Source of the DNA: CAZCDM01 sp964497475
GTDB lineage: Bacteria; Planctomycetota; Phycisphaerae; SM23-33
Assembly (NCBI GenBank): GCA_964497475.1
Contig: CAZCDM010000153.1
Location: forward strand, 1 to 5,521
Direction of reading: 5' to 3'
Length of the DNA stretch: 5,521 bases
Of the stretch, positions 1 to 5,521 are shown piece after piece. The notes under the pieces are model-generated. The model saw only the letters and a program-made list of their open reading frames with translations. It was not told the DNA's origin and ran no database searches. The translations under genes were made by a program, and so were the position numbers. Each line of letters begins with the position of its first letter. Position 1 is the first letter of the stretch.

Positions 1-938
1 GGGTACGCATCGTCTCCAAGGTCGTCCTCTGGACCGTGCCCCTGCCGTGGCTGATTGGCCTGGAAGTGTTCGGCCATCTGCAGCAGGGCGGCGACGTTGG
101 CTGCCTCGCGGGCACCGGGCGAGACCATCGGCACTTCGGAGTAGCTGTCCAGGCCCGCAGCCAGGAGGATCATCTGTCGCCTGGGGGTTTTCCCGTGGCG
201 ATGGACGAGCGGGTCGGTGCCGCGGATGACGGCGATGATGTTTTCGGCATAGAGCTTCTGCCAGTGCATCGCCGAGCGGAGGGTGACCGTGGGCGCGTAG
301 GCCCGGCGCGTCAGGCCGAGGCGTTCGGCCTGGCTGTGCGTGACGTAGAAGCGGGGCAGATTGGCCGGGAAGTTCACATGCTGCCAGGCCCGTGCGGCGG
401 GGGTGGTGGGGTCTTCCGGGCCGACGAAGAGGACCGCGCGCGCTCCGAAGGCGAAGGCGTGTCGCCAGTTGGTCTGGCAGTCGAAATCGAGCACGACGAT
501 ATGGTCGGCCGGGTTGGCCTGGCCGTAGTCCGGCGTCGTGCCCTTGCCGGCGTAGAGGCAGGGGGCGGTAATGCCCTCGGGTGGGGTGATGCTGGCCTGC
601 AGGTCGTTGGGGTGGACGGCCAGCAGGGGCTCGGTGACTCCGCCGACGGTGATGGTGCAGGTGTCCTGGATGGGCTGGACGACGGGGAAGCTCTGGGGGT
701 AGATCTCCATCGGCGCGCCGTCGCGGGCGGCGATGGCGTCGAGCCGTTTCTTGACGTAGGCCCCGGCGGCCAGGCTGCCGTCGGCCAGGCCCGCCAGACG
801 GTGCGGGGTGCTGGTGAGGGCTTGCAGGTCGGCCTGGTATTGCGTGGCGGTCGCCTCGCCGGTCGGCTCGGCGCGGGCCGCAACACTCGAGGCGATCAGG
901 CCGATCAGCAGGGGGAGGCTGGCGAGAGGGCGCATCAT
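1..938 (-). CDS. Secreted M28 peptidase-like protein with PA-like region, metal site degenerate, partial (C-terminus outside window)
   Basis: This reading frame stays open from the tandem ATG ATG at 938-933 to the left edge (312 codons, no stop), so the C-terminus is missing. Residues 1-23 look like a signal peptide, with hydrophobic core LPLLIGLIASSVA and an A-R-A cleavage motif before Glu24. The protein is therefore probably periplasmic or membrane-associated. A segment with HRLAGLADG at about 45-53 resembles the N-terminus of M28 aminopeptidases. Residues about 95-230 (IVVLDFDC, AFGARAVLFV) resemble a protease-associated (PA) domain. Residues about 239-290 (NIIAVIRGTDP, then LLAAGLDSYS, then PGAREAANVAALL) match the start of the M28 catalytic domain. 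The family's metal ligands, H in 'GAHxDS' and D in 'PGxxDNxSG', are replaced by Gly262 and Glu278 (or Arg277), so zinc chemistry is doubtful. The start overlaps the ATPase stop. A GAGGA motif at 942-946 sits 3 bases before the first ATG and 6 before the second, so Met2 (935) may be the real start. The missing part could hold an FtsX-type membrane domain; that is a guess. Confidence 0.78.
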   Translation of the reverse strand, partial: MMRPLASLPLLIGLIASSVAARAEPTGEATATQYQADLQALTSTPHRLAGLADGSLAAGAYVKKRLDAIAARDGAPMEIYPQSFPVVQPIQDTCTITVGGVTEPLLAVHPNDLQASITPPEGITAPCLYAGKGTTPDYGQANPADHIVVLDFDCQTNWRHAFAFGARAVLFVGPEDPTTPAARAWQHVNFPANLPRFYVTHSQAERLGLTRRAYAPTVTLRSAMHWQKLYAENIIAVIRGTDPLVHRHGKTPRRQMILLAAGLDSYSEVPMVSPGAREAANVAALLQMAEHFQANQPRQGHGPEDDLGDDAY

Positions 939-1729
939 TCTTCCTCGCCGTCGATCGAGCCGGCTTCGATGCTCACATCACCCCGGCTGGCGATGCGTTC
1001 GACCTGCCCGTCGCGAATCCAGAGGATGCGGTCGGCCATGGCGATGAGCCGATGGTCGTGCGTCGCGCAGATAATCGTCACGCCGTGCTGGCGGTTGAGC
1101 TTCTGGAGGATGTCGTGAATCTCCGAGCCGGTCTTGAGGTCGAGGTTACCCGTTGGCTCGTCGCAGAGCAGGATTTGCGGATCGTTGGCCATGGAGCGTG
1201 CGATGGCGGTGCGTTGTTGCTGGCCGCCGGAGAGTTCGATGGGTTTGTGGAACCACCGTTCTTTGAGGCCAACGAGGTCCAGCAACTTCATGCCGCGGCG
1301 GCGGGCGTCGTCGGCCATCACGCCCGCAAAGGCCATCGGCACGGTGACATTCTCCAGGCAGGTCATGTACTGCACGAGGTTGTAGGTCTGGAAGATGTAG
1401 CCGATCTTGCGGCAGCGCAGAAAGGCCAGCTCCACCGCGTTGAGCTGGGCGACGTCGACCTCGTCGATAAAGACCCGCCCGGAGGTCGGACTGTCCAATC
1501 CTCCGATCATATTGAAAAAGGTGCTCTTGCCCGAGCCGCTGGGCCCCATCACGCAGATGAACTCCCCGCGGTAGAGTTCGACATCCACGCCTTGCAGCGC
1601 GTGGGTGACGACCTCGCCCATGTGGTACTCCTTGCAGAGGTGTCGCGTGCGGATAATCACCGGCCTCTCGGGCGAGCCCGGCTGGGCCGCCCCTGGAGTC
1701 GTGTCGGGATGGACAGGCTGGGAGACCAT
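935..1729 (-). CDS. ABC transporter ATP-binding protein, LolD/MacB type
   Basis: This 264-residue nucleotide-binding subunit should hydrolyse ATP at the cytoplasmic face of the inner membrane and drive the FtsX-type permease encoded just upstream. All ABC motifs are intact: Walker A GPSGSGKST (62-70), Q-loop Gln114 in YIFQTYNL, signature LSGGQ (166-170), Walker B ILLCDE (186-191), D-loop NLD (195-197) and switch His224 in CATHD. The run 'FQTYNLVQYMTCLENVTVPM' and 'DEPTGNLD' are typical of the LolD/MacB/FtsE subfamily, which serves mechanotransmission permeases rather than classic importers. An N-terminal extension of about 25 residues, rich in Pro, and an acidic C-terminal tail (EEE) go beyond the usual 225-235 residues. 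The ATG shares one base with the permease stop (TAATG), and the TGA overlaps the start of the M28-like gene; both suggest translational coupling. The exact substrate, and hence a gene symbol (lolD, macB), cannot be decided. Confidence 0.95.
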   Translation of the reverse strand: MVSQPVHPDTTPGAAQPGSPERPVIIRTRHLCKEYHMGEVVTHALQGVDVELYRGEFICVMGPSGSGKSTFFNMIGGLDSPTSGRVFIDEVDVAQLNAVELAFLRCRKIGYIFQTYNLVQYMTCLENVTVPMAFAGVMADDARRRGMKLLDLVGLKERWFHKPIELSGGQQQRTAIARSMANDPQILLCDEPTGNLDLKTGSEIHDILQKLNRQHGVTIICATHDHRLIAMADRILWIRDGQVERIASRGDVSIEAGSIDGEEE

Positions 1730-3236
1730 TATTCGATACGCATCGCTTCCATGGGGGGCAGTTTTGCGGCGATTCGGGCTGGGTACATTGCCGCCAGGGC
1801 AGAGAGGACCAGCCCGACAGCCATACTGAACAGCGCCATCAGCCCCACCTCCGCCCAGGGGATGCTCCCCCCAGCACCCGCCACCCGAAGGCCAGCCCTC
1901 CCCGCATCAAGCCCAGGCCGAAGCCCACCACCGCACCGATCAGCCCACCGGCTACCCCCTGGAGTATCGATTCCAGCACGAAGCTGATCATGATCAGGCG
2001 GTTGGTGGCGCCGAGGCATTTCATGGTGGCGATCTCGCGGAACCGTTCGGTGACGCTCATGAGCATGGCATTGGCAATGCCGACCGCACAGACCAGCAGG
2101 CTTACCAGCAGCAGCCAGACCGTTCTGCCGCTGAAGCCCAGCACCCCGCCCTCGATGGTCGCCACGGCCAGGTCAGCCTCGACCTGGGCGAGGGTTATCT
2201 GCTTGGCCTGGTGCTGGAGTACCTCGCGAATTCGTTCGGGCGCAAACGGCAGAGGTGCCGAGAGGCTTACGGATTCGGCGACGAGCCACTTCGCGCCCTC
2301 GATGGTGGCTATGCGGGCCAGCACGTCGCTCTGGCTGAGATCGACCAGTGGCTCGGGCAGATAGTTGTCCAAACGCTCCTGCATGTCAGGCCGGGCCAGA
2401 TACTCCACGATCAGCCGGGCGTCGCGACGCAGGGCGGCCTGGTTGGCCACGATGGCCAGGGTCGCTTCATCAAGGTCGAAGTCCAGTTCCGTCAGCTTGG
2501 CGGTGAGTTCCTCATTCGGCTCGGCCAGAACATCGCTGACGATCCGTCCGTCCAGCCAGGCCTTGAACGCCTCGACCCGCTGGGTGTGACCGGTGCGAAC
2601 CGCAGCGATGAGCGGGGCGACCTGGGCGCACTGGCGAACCGTCTGGCGGAGCTGCTCGACGGGCGATTCCTCGCCGTCGGCCAGGTCCGCCGGCAGGGAC
2701 GGCAGGGAGGTGCGGACCTCCGGCAGCGAGGACTCCAGCCGCTGCAATGCGTCGGGTTTGTTCAGGGCGGGGAAAATCGCCATGCCCCGCGCCCGGCCGA
2801 GCAGGATGCGCTTCTGGGCTTCGGTGAGCCCGGCAAAGTAGTCGGCGTAGATCGCCTGGCGACGGGCGATCTGTTGCAGGCGGGCGATCTGGGCAGGGGG
2901 GAGCTGGCCCCAGCGGGCCAGTTCGTCGATCCGGCGCGGGTCGGTATTCGGCCGGGCCAGGAGGTTCATGACCTCCCGCTCGGTAATCGGTGAGCTGAGC
3001 TGATTGACCCAGAAGAGCATGGAATGGCGCGGGGCGGTCTGCCGGGCGATAGTTCGCGCCATCCGCCGGGCGGTCAAGGACTCGGTGAGCATCGTCATCA
3101 GAAAGGCCACCGCCAAAGCGATAATCGCCACCGTAATCATTGCGCGCATCAGCCGGAAGCGAATGCCGCTGACGACAAGCTCCACGCAACGCAACAACGG
3201 CAGTTGGGGCTGATTTTGAACGTCGAGGGAAATCAT
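1729..3236 (-). CDS. MacB/FtsX-type ABC permease, interrupted by a -1 frameshift near its C-terminus
   Basis: This is the membrane partner of the following ATPase. As written, the frame from ATG 3236 stops at 1839-1841 after 465 residues. The true C-terminus lies in the -1 frame and ends at 1729-1731; joined at the G run at 1867-1872 the protein is 502 residues. Topology fits a four-helix MacB/LolC/FtsX permease: helix 1 at about 32-51, a large extracytoplasmic domain at about 52-365, helix 2 at about 372-394, a cytoplasmic segment VTERFREIATMKCLGATN (395-412), helix 3 at about 418-443, and helix 4 (EVGLMALFSMAVGLVLSALA) followed by the hallmark PARIAAKLPPMEAMR tail, present only in the shifted frame. 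The extracytoplasmic domain is mostly helical and charged, unlike the usual MacB periplasmic core fold, so the substrate is unclear. The start overlaps the PqqD-like gene's stop (ATGA), with a weak AAGG seven bases upstream. The shift may be a sequencing error, a real mutation or recoding. Confidence 0.85.
1866..1872 (-). other. Possible -1 slippery heptamer or homopolymer error site in the permease gene
   Basis: On the minus strand the bases read G GGG GGA in the permease frame, which fits the X XXY YYZ pattern of -1 ribosomal slippage. Slipping back one base gives GGG GGG followed by AGC and enters exactly the frame that encodes the missing fourth helix and the conserved permease tail. A weak hairpin is possible just downstream (CATCCCC against GGGG and ATG with a three-base bulge, about 1830-1863). 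A lost G in a run originally seven long would look the same. Because six-base runs are common in GC-rich DNA, an indel is the simpler explanation. Confidence 0.35.
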
Positions 3237-3625
3237 GGTTTGGCCTTCGTGTCAAACCCGGCCAGGACAATCAAACCGCGTTGCGTCATCTGGCGGAGAA
3301 ACTGCGTTACCGGTAATTGTGCTTCGCGAAAATCCAGGGCGTGTCGGGCCGCGAAGGCCTCGATGATCTCCTCGACCGTTCGCTCTCCGTTACAGGCGCG
3401 GAATACCGCAGCGCCGATTTCGTCCAGCTCGACGCGGCGGTGCGAAGAGAAGGGTAGAACCCAGCTGATGGGCGGCACGAGCCAGCCGGGGCGTTTGAGC
3501 GGCACGGCCACCAGGAGCTTGCCGCCCGGCCCGTCGGTCAGGTCGGCCGAGGCGTTCTGCATCGGCACCGCAGCCAGCAGGTCGGCAGGCTTGGGCTTGC
3601 GGCGGGTTGGCTTGGCGGAGGTCAT
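3233..3625 (-). CDS. PqqD-like small protein (RRE-type winged helix)
   Basis: This 130-residue protein has a PqqD-like core at about 35-123. A strand region (KLLVAVPLKRP, then the 60s 'RRVELDEIGAAVFRACNGERTVEEIIEAF') is followed by helices ending in FLRQMTQRGLIVL. The pattern 'L-D-x-x-G-x-x-V/I-[FW]-x-x-x-x-G-x-x-T-[VI]-x-x-I' is the family signature. PqqD and related RiPP recognition elements bind the leader of a precursor peptide and deliver it to a modifying enzyme. PqqD-like domains also occur where no RiPP is known, so that role is an inference here. The N-terminal 34 residues form a basic, Lys/Arg/Pro-containing extension that PqqD itself lacks. No radical SAM enzyme or obvious precursor peptide is encoded in the window. 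The gene overlaps both neighbours by ATGA (3622-3625 and 3233-3236), so it is part of the ABC transporter operon and probably works with it. Confidence 0.82.
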   Translation of the reverse strand: MTSAKPTRRKPKPADLLAAVPMQNASADLTDGPGGKLLVAVPLKRPGWLVPPISWVLPFSSHRRVELDEIGAAVFRACNGERTVEEIIEAFAARHALDFREAQLPVTQFLRQMTQRGLIVLAGFDTKAKP

Positions 3626-4512
3626 GAACCCGCCCCCGCCGCGGAGCAGCAGTGCACGGCCAGGCCGGCCGGCAGGGGGAGTTCTTCACTGCGCTGTCGG
3701 GCCTGGAGGCGGAGATGATACAGCCGCTGGCTGTCGGGACATATCCACGCCATGTCGCGCAGCATCCACGGGGCGACGAGCTTTCGCAGCAACGGGGCGA
3801 TGTGCGGCTCGGCGGAGATGATTTCTGCGGCGGGGTGCGTGTTACAGGACCAAGGCCTGACGGCGCGAACCTCGGCGCGGCGGGGCAGTTGACGGCGAAG
3901 CCAGGCTTCGAGATCGTCGCCGATGGTTTCGGGCAGAGCGTAGCGATGGATGCTGATGTCCGGCGATTGCCAGCGTGGCGGTTCGAAGTCGAAGCGGACG
4001 AGCCCGGCCTGGGCTCGCCAGTCGGTCAGAGTCAGCGGCCGGGGCATGCGGACGTCCAGCCCGAAGGCACGCCAGGTTCTGGCGAGGGCGGAATCGTCCA
4101 GCGGCTCGAGCCTGGTGAGGATCTGCTCTTCCAGGGCGCGGTTGCGTGGCAGGGCCCGGGTGGGTTTGTCGGGCCAGAGGATCGTCACCTCGACCATCAT
4201 GCGGGCCTCGGCGAAGCAGCGAGCGGCGTGGACGGTCAGGCCCGATTCGTCGCGCAGTTCCAGGCCGGCCCACAGCGGTGGGCAGCGTTTCAGGTCGCGG
4301 GCCTTGACCCGACCGGATTTCCTGGGCCGATGCTGCGAGATGACCAGATTCGGATCGATGGGTCGGGCCAGCGGGCGATAGTGTACGTCCATCCGCTGGA
4401 CGTAGCGGTCGACAAAGCTCAGTCGGCCTCGCGGGCCGGGCGGGCTCAGCAGCGCAAGGGCCCAGTCGGCAGGGTGGGCAACCTGGAGATTGGACCAGAC
4501 GGTGGATTGCAT
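3622..4512 (-). CDS. Protein of unknown function, first gene of the ABC/PqqD operon
   Basis: This 296-residue, probably soluble cytoplasmic protein has no signal peptide or membrane helix and no family I can name with confidence. The frame extends upstream to 4848, but the stretch before 4512 reads as nonsense (poly-Pro/His) and overlaps a membrane-protein remnant in other frames. The ATG at 4512 lies about 24 bases after a predicted transcription start and is the chosen start. Visible points: an N-terminal segment with W-x-N-L-Q-V, a PADW and 'GRLSFVDRY' (about 6-37), a middle hydrophobic strand MMVEVTILWP (105-114), a second segment 'AFGLDVRMPRPLTLTDWRAQAG' region (149-170) and a Cys-containing tail (SCNTHP at 222-227, WICPDSQRLYHLRL at 256-269). 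The alternating Trp/Arg-rich strands suggest a beta-rich fold, and the two halves may be distantly similar. Its stop overlaps the PqqD-like start, so it is likely a functional partner of that protein or the transporter. Confidence 0.7.
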   Translation of the reverse strand: MQSTVWSNLQVAHPADWALALLSPPGPRGRLSFVDRYVQRMDVHYRPLARPIDPNLVISQHRPRKSGRVKARDLKRCPPLWAGLELRDESGLTVHAARCFAEARMMVEVTILWPDKPTRALPRNRALEEQILTRLEPLDDSALARTWRAFGLDVRMPRPLTLTDWRAQAGLVRFDFEPPRWQSPDISIHRYALPETIGDDLEAWLRRQLPRRAEVRAVRPWSCNTHPAAEIISAEPHIAPLLRKLVAPWMLRDMAWICPDSQRLYHLRLQARQRSEELPLPAGLAVHCCSAAGAGS

Positions 4513-4542
4513 GCCATTCCCGGAGCGAGGATAAGTTTGGGC

Positions 4543-4551
4543 ATCGTACCA
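4543..4551 (-). promoter_or_regulatory. Extended -10 promoter for the five-gene operon
   Basis: On the minus strand the bases read TGG TACGAT, an extended -10 (TGnTAnnAT). It would start transcription near 4536, about 24 bases before the ATG at 4512. No clear TTGACA-like -35 is seen at the right distance. Its form matches the -10 element before the rightward gene at 5327, which supports a common housekeeping promoter style. There is no strong Shine-Dalgarno between it and the ATG. Confidence 0.4.
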
Positions 4552-4583
4552 AACATGCCACCTCAGAATCCAGCCGAATCGCC

Positions 4584-5268
4584 TCAGGGCAGCACGATGG
4601 GATCGGGCGTCCAGCCGGGTTTGGCCCCGGCGGGGCGGCGGACATACAGCAGCAGATTGCCCAGCCTGGCCGGGCGGGTGGTGGGCATGGTGCGGGGCGT
4701 GTGCTGGATGACCTTCGCCCGGAGGAAATCGTCGCGGCAACTGCAGGGCGTAGTCGGCCACACCCATGGACCCGCCGGCCAAACCTCCGGCGGGGGGCAG
4801 ACTCATCGCCAGGGCCATGCCGCCCGCCATGGCCAGCACCACCCACATCAGCTCGCCCGGCCCAACCCAGACCGGCAGCGACCGCCCTCAAATATGGTTG
4901 CGGACTCGCCAGGCCAACACCGCCAGGCCAAGTACAAGCAGCCCGCGGATCACCCACGGATCGGGCAGCAGGACCTGCCCGAGGAGGTACGTTCCCGCGG
5001 CCAGCAGCCACAGGCCCGTCTGCCCGCATGCTGCGCCGCGCAGCAGCCATGGCGCATCGGCCGGAATCAGCCATCGCACGGCGAGCCAGCCCAGCCCGGC
5101 CGAGCCGCCCAGAAGGCAGAGCACGACAAAGCCATCGGCCGCAGCCCGCACCAGCCCGGCCAACCCGCCCGGCCCCTGCAGGGAGGCAAACATCAGCCCG
5201 CCGGCCAGCAGGCAGGCGAGGATCAGCCAGCGGAGTCGAAGGGTTGGTTGGTCGTTGAAAAAGGGCAT
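4584..5268 (-). pseudogene. Broken remnant of a multi-spanning membrane protein (N-terminal part)
   Basis: From ATG 5268 an intact stretch of 126 residues encodes four likely membrane helices (about 13-30, 46-66, 83-101, 105-122) and then meets TGA at 4888-4890. The same frame continues sensibly after that stop (ELMWVVLAMAGGMALAMSLPP, a fifth helix, then GVADYALQL) until about 4738. If base 4737 is dropped, the reading moves into another frame that encodes RDDFLRAKVIQHTPRTMPTT and LGNLLLYVRRPAG and ends at TGA 4584-4586. The 'DYxLQLPxxFLxAxxIxxxPxxM' pattern after several helices resembles large planctomycete membrane proteins of the glycosyltransferase-like type (from memory). Those normally run for several hundred more residues; here the sequence stops and a different gene starts 71 bases on. 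I infer a decaying, truncated gene. Alternatives are a genuine 126-residue membrane protein plus unrelated DNA, or assembly errors. The stretch 4513-4583 holds only the operon promoter. Confidence 0.55.
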
Positions 5269-5287
5269 TGCGTGGGTTGGTGGAGGC

Positions 5288-5293
5288 ATTGTA
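5288..5293 (-). promoter_or_regulatory. -10 element for the leftward membrane gene
   Basis: The minus strand reads TACAAT here, preceded by GC. The predicted start is near 5281, about 13 bases before the ATG at 5268. The element covers the alternative ATG at 5289, so that codon would lie outside the transcript; this decides the start at 5268. No good -35 is visible. Confidence 0.35.
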
Positions 5294-5311
5294 GCGACGA
5301 TCGCCCCGGGC

Positions 5312-5320
5312 TGCTAGAAT
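5312..5320 (+). promoter_or_regulatory. Extended -10 promoter directly before the rightward gene
   Basis: The plus strand reads TGC TAGAAT, an extended -10 with five of six matches to TATAAT. A poor -35 candidate, TTGTAG at 5289-5294, lies 20 bases upstream. Transcription would start about seven bases after the element, at or next to the A of the ATG at 5327, giving a leaderless mRNA. It lies about 20 bases from the leftward -10, so the two promoters are divergent and probably exclude one another. Confidence 0.5.
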
Positions 5321-5326
5321 CGCCCC

Positions 5327-5521
5327 ATGGCCCGCAGCCGAAAACCTATCGACCCGCGGAAGGTCAAAGCGCTCCGCCGCCGCATCGAGGTGATGGTGAT
5401 GTTCGTGGCTGTGGGTGCGGGGCTGACGTTGTGGCTCGGCGAGCCGCGGCCGGCTCTGGTCGCTACGGTGGCGATGTGCATTCCGGTGGGGCTGGCCTCG
5501 CGGTCGGTCTTTGGCGGCACG
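5327..5521 (+). CDS. Small basic-N-terminus membrane protein, unknown function, partial
   Basis: The frame from ATG 5327 is open to the right edge (65 codons, no stop). The first 20 residues are strongly basic (MARSRKPIDPRKVKALRRR). A hydrophobic segment at about 22-38 (VMVMFVAVGAGLTLWLG) and a second at about 43-58 (ALVATVAMCIPVGLAS) follow, separated by a short EPRP turn. By the positive-inside rule the N-terminus would be cytoplasmic. No family is recognised from this portion. Support for the start comes from the well-formed extended -10 six bases upstream and the absence of any upstream ribosome binding site, consistent with leaderless translation. The gene points away from the other genes of the window and is not part of the transporter operon. 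Confidence 0.6.
   Translation, partial: MARSRKPIDPRKVKALRRRIEVMVMFVAVGAGLTLWLGEPRPALVATVAMCIPVGLASRSVFGGT

Noticed and set aside
36..1118. Long plus-strand open frame (360 codons) opposite the M28-like and ATPase genes
   Set aside because: Its Gly/Arg/Val-rich translation has no recognisable domain. It is the antisense shadow of GC-biased codons in two better-supported minus-strand genes.
1052..2993. Plus-strand open frames of 311 and 260 codons opposite the ATPase and permease
   Set aside because: They mirror the codon positions of clear ABC transporter genes and show no domain, promoter or ribosome binding site.
3233..3625. Calling the small protein PqqD of pyrroloquinoline quinone synthesis
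   Set aside because: No pqqA, pqqC or pqqE neighbour is visible, the protein is longer than PqqD because of a basic N-terminal extension, and the context is an ABC transporter operon.
4614..4631. GC-rich hairpin GCCGGG/CCCGGC with a six-base loop, as a possible terminator
   Set aside because: There is no T run after it on either strand and it lies within the coding remnant; such hairpins are expected by chance at this GC content.
4513..4848. N-terminal extension of the 296-residue protein up to an ATG at 4848
   Set aside because: Part of it is the in-frame continuation of the membrane remnant and the rest is His/Pro-rich out-of-frame sequence. A promoter-like element lies inside it, so ATG 4512 is a better start.
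3842..5074. A 410-codon minus-strand frame overlapping the operon's first gene and the membrane remnant
   Set aside because: The translation is Arg/Pro/Ala-rich low-complexity typical of an off-frame reading, and it crosses two better-supported regions.

Overview
The window is high-GC bacterial DNA with tightly packed genes. The broken membrane gene near the right end resembles, from memory, large multi-spanning envelope proteins of the Planctomycetota. That similarity and the gene mix make a planctomycete-like bacterium, perhaps known only from a metagenome, the best guess. No RNA gene or other taxon-decisive marker is present.

Layout, right to left. A compact divergent promoter region (about 5269-5326) separates a rightward gene that runs off the window (5327-5521, small membrane protein, apparently leaderless) from a leftward membrane-protein gene (4584-5268). 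The leftward gene looks like a decayed, truncated remnant: it has an in-frame TGA and a one-base insertion. A short spacer with an extended -10 promoter (4543-4551) follows. It precedes a five-gene leftward operon: an unrecognised 296-residue protein (3622-4512), a PqqD-like/RRE-type small protein (3233-3625), a MacB/FtsX-type ABC permease (1729-3236), its LolD/MacB-type ATPase (935-1729), and a secreted M28-peptidase-like protein (1-938, cut by the window edge). Every junction in the operon overlaps (ATGA, ATGA, TAATG, ATGATGA), so the genes are probably co-transcribed and translationally coupled.

How the genes may work together: the ATPase and permease form a mechanotransmission-type ABC module of the MacB/LolCDE/FtsEX class, acting at the inner membrane with a large periplasmic domain. 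The PqqD-like protein belongs to a fold used to hold peptides for modification. The secreted M28-like protein has lost the recognisable metal-binding residues in the part visible here, so it may be a pseudo-enzyme that binds rather than cleaves. A plausible but unproven reading is a peptide- or lipoprotein-handling envelope export system.

Two sequence defects need attention. The permease is frameshifted at a six-G run that also reads as a G GGG GGA slippery heptamer, and the upstream membrane gene is broken twice. No mobile element, CRISPR array, tRNA or convincing terminator was seen. The long plus-strand open frames between 36 and about 5260 are antisense shadows of the leftward genes.
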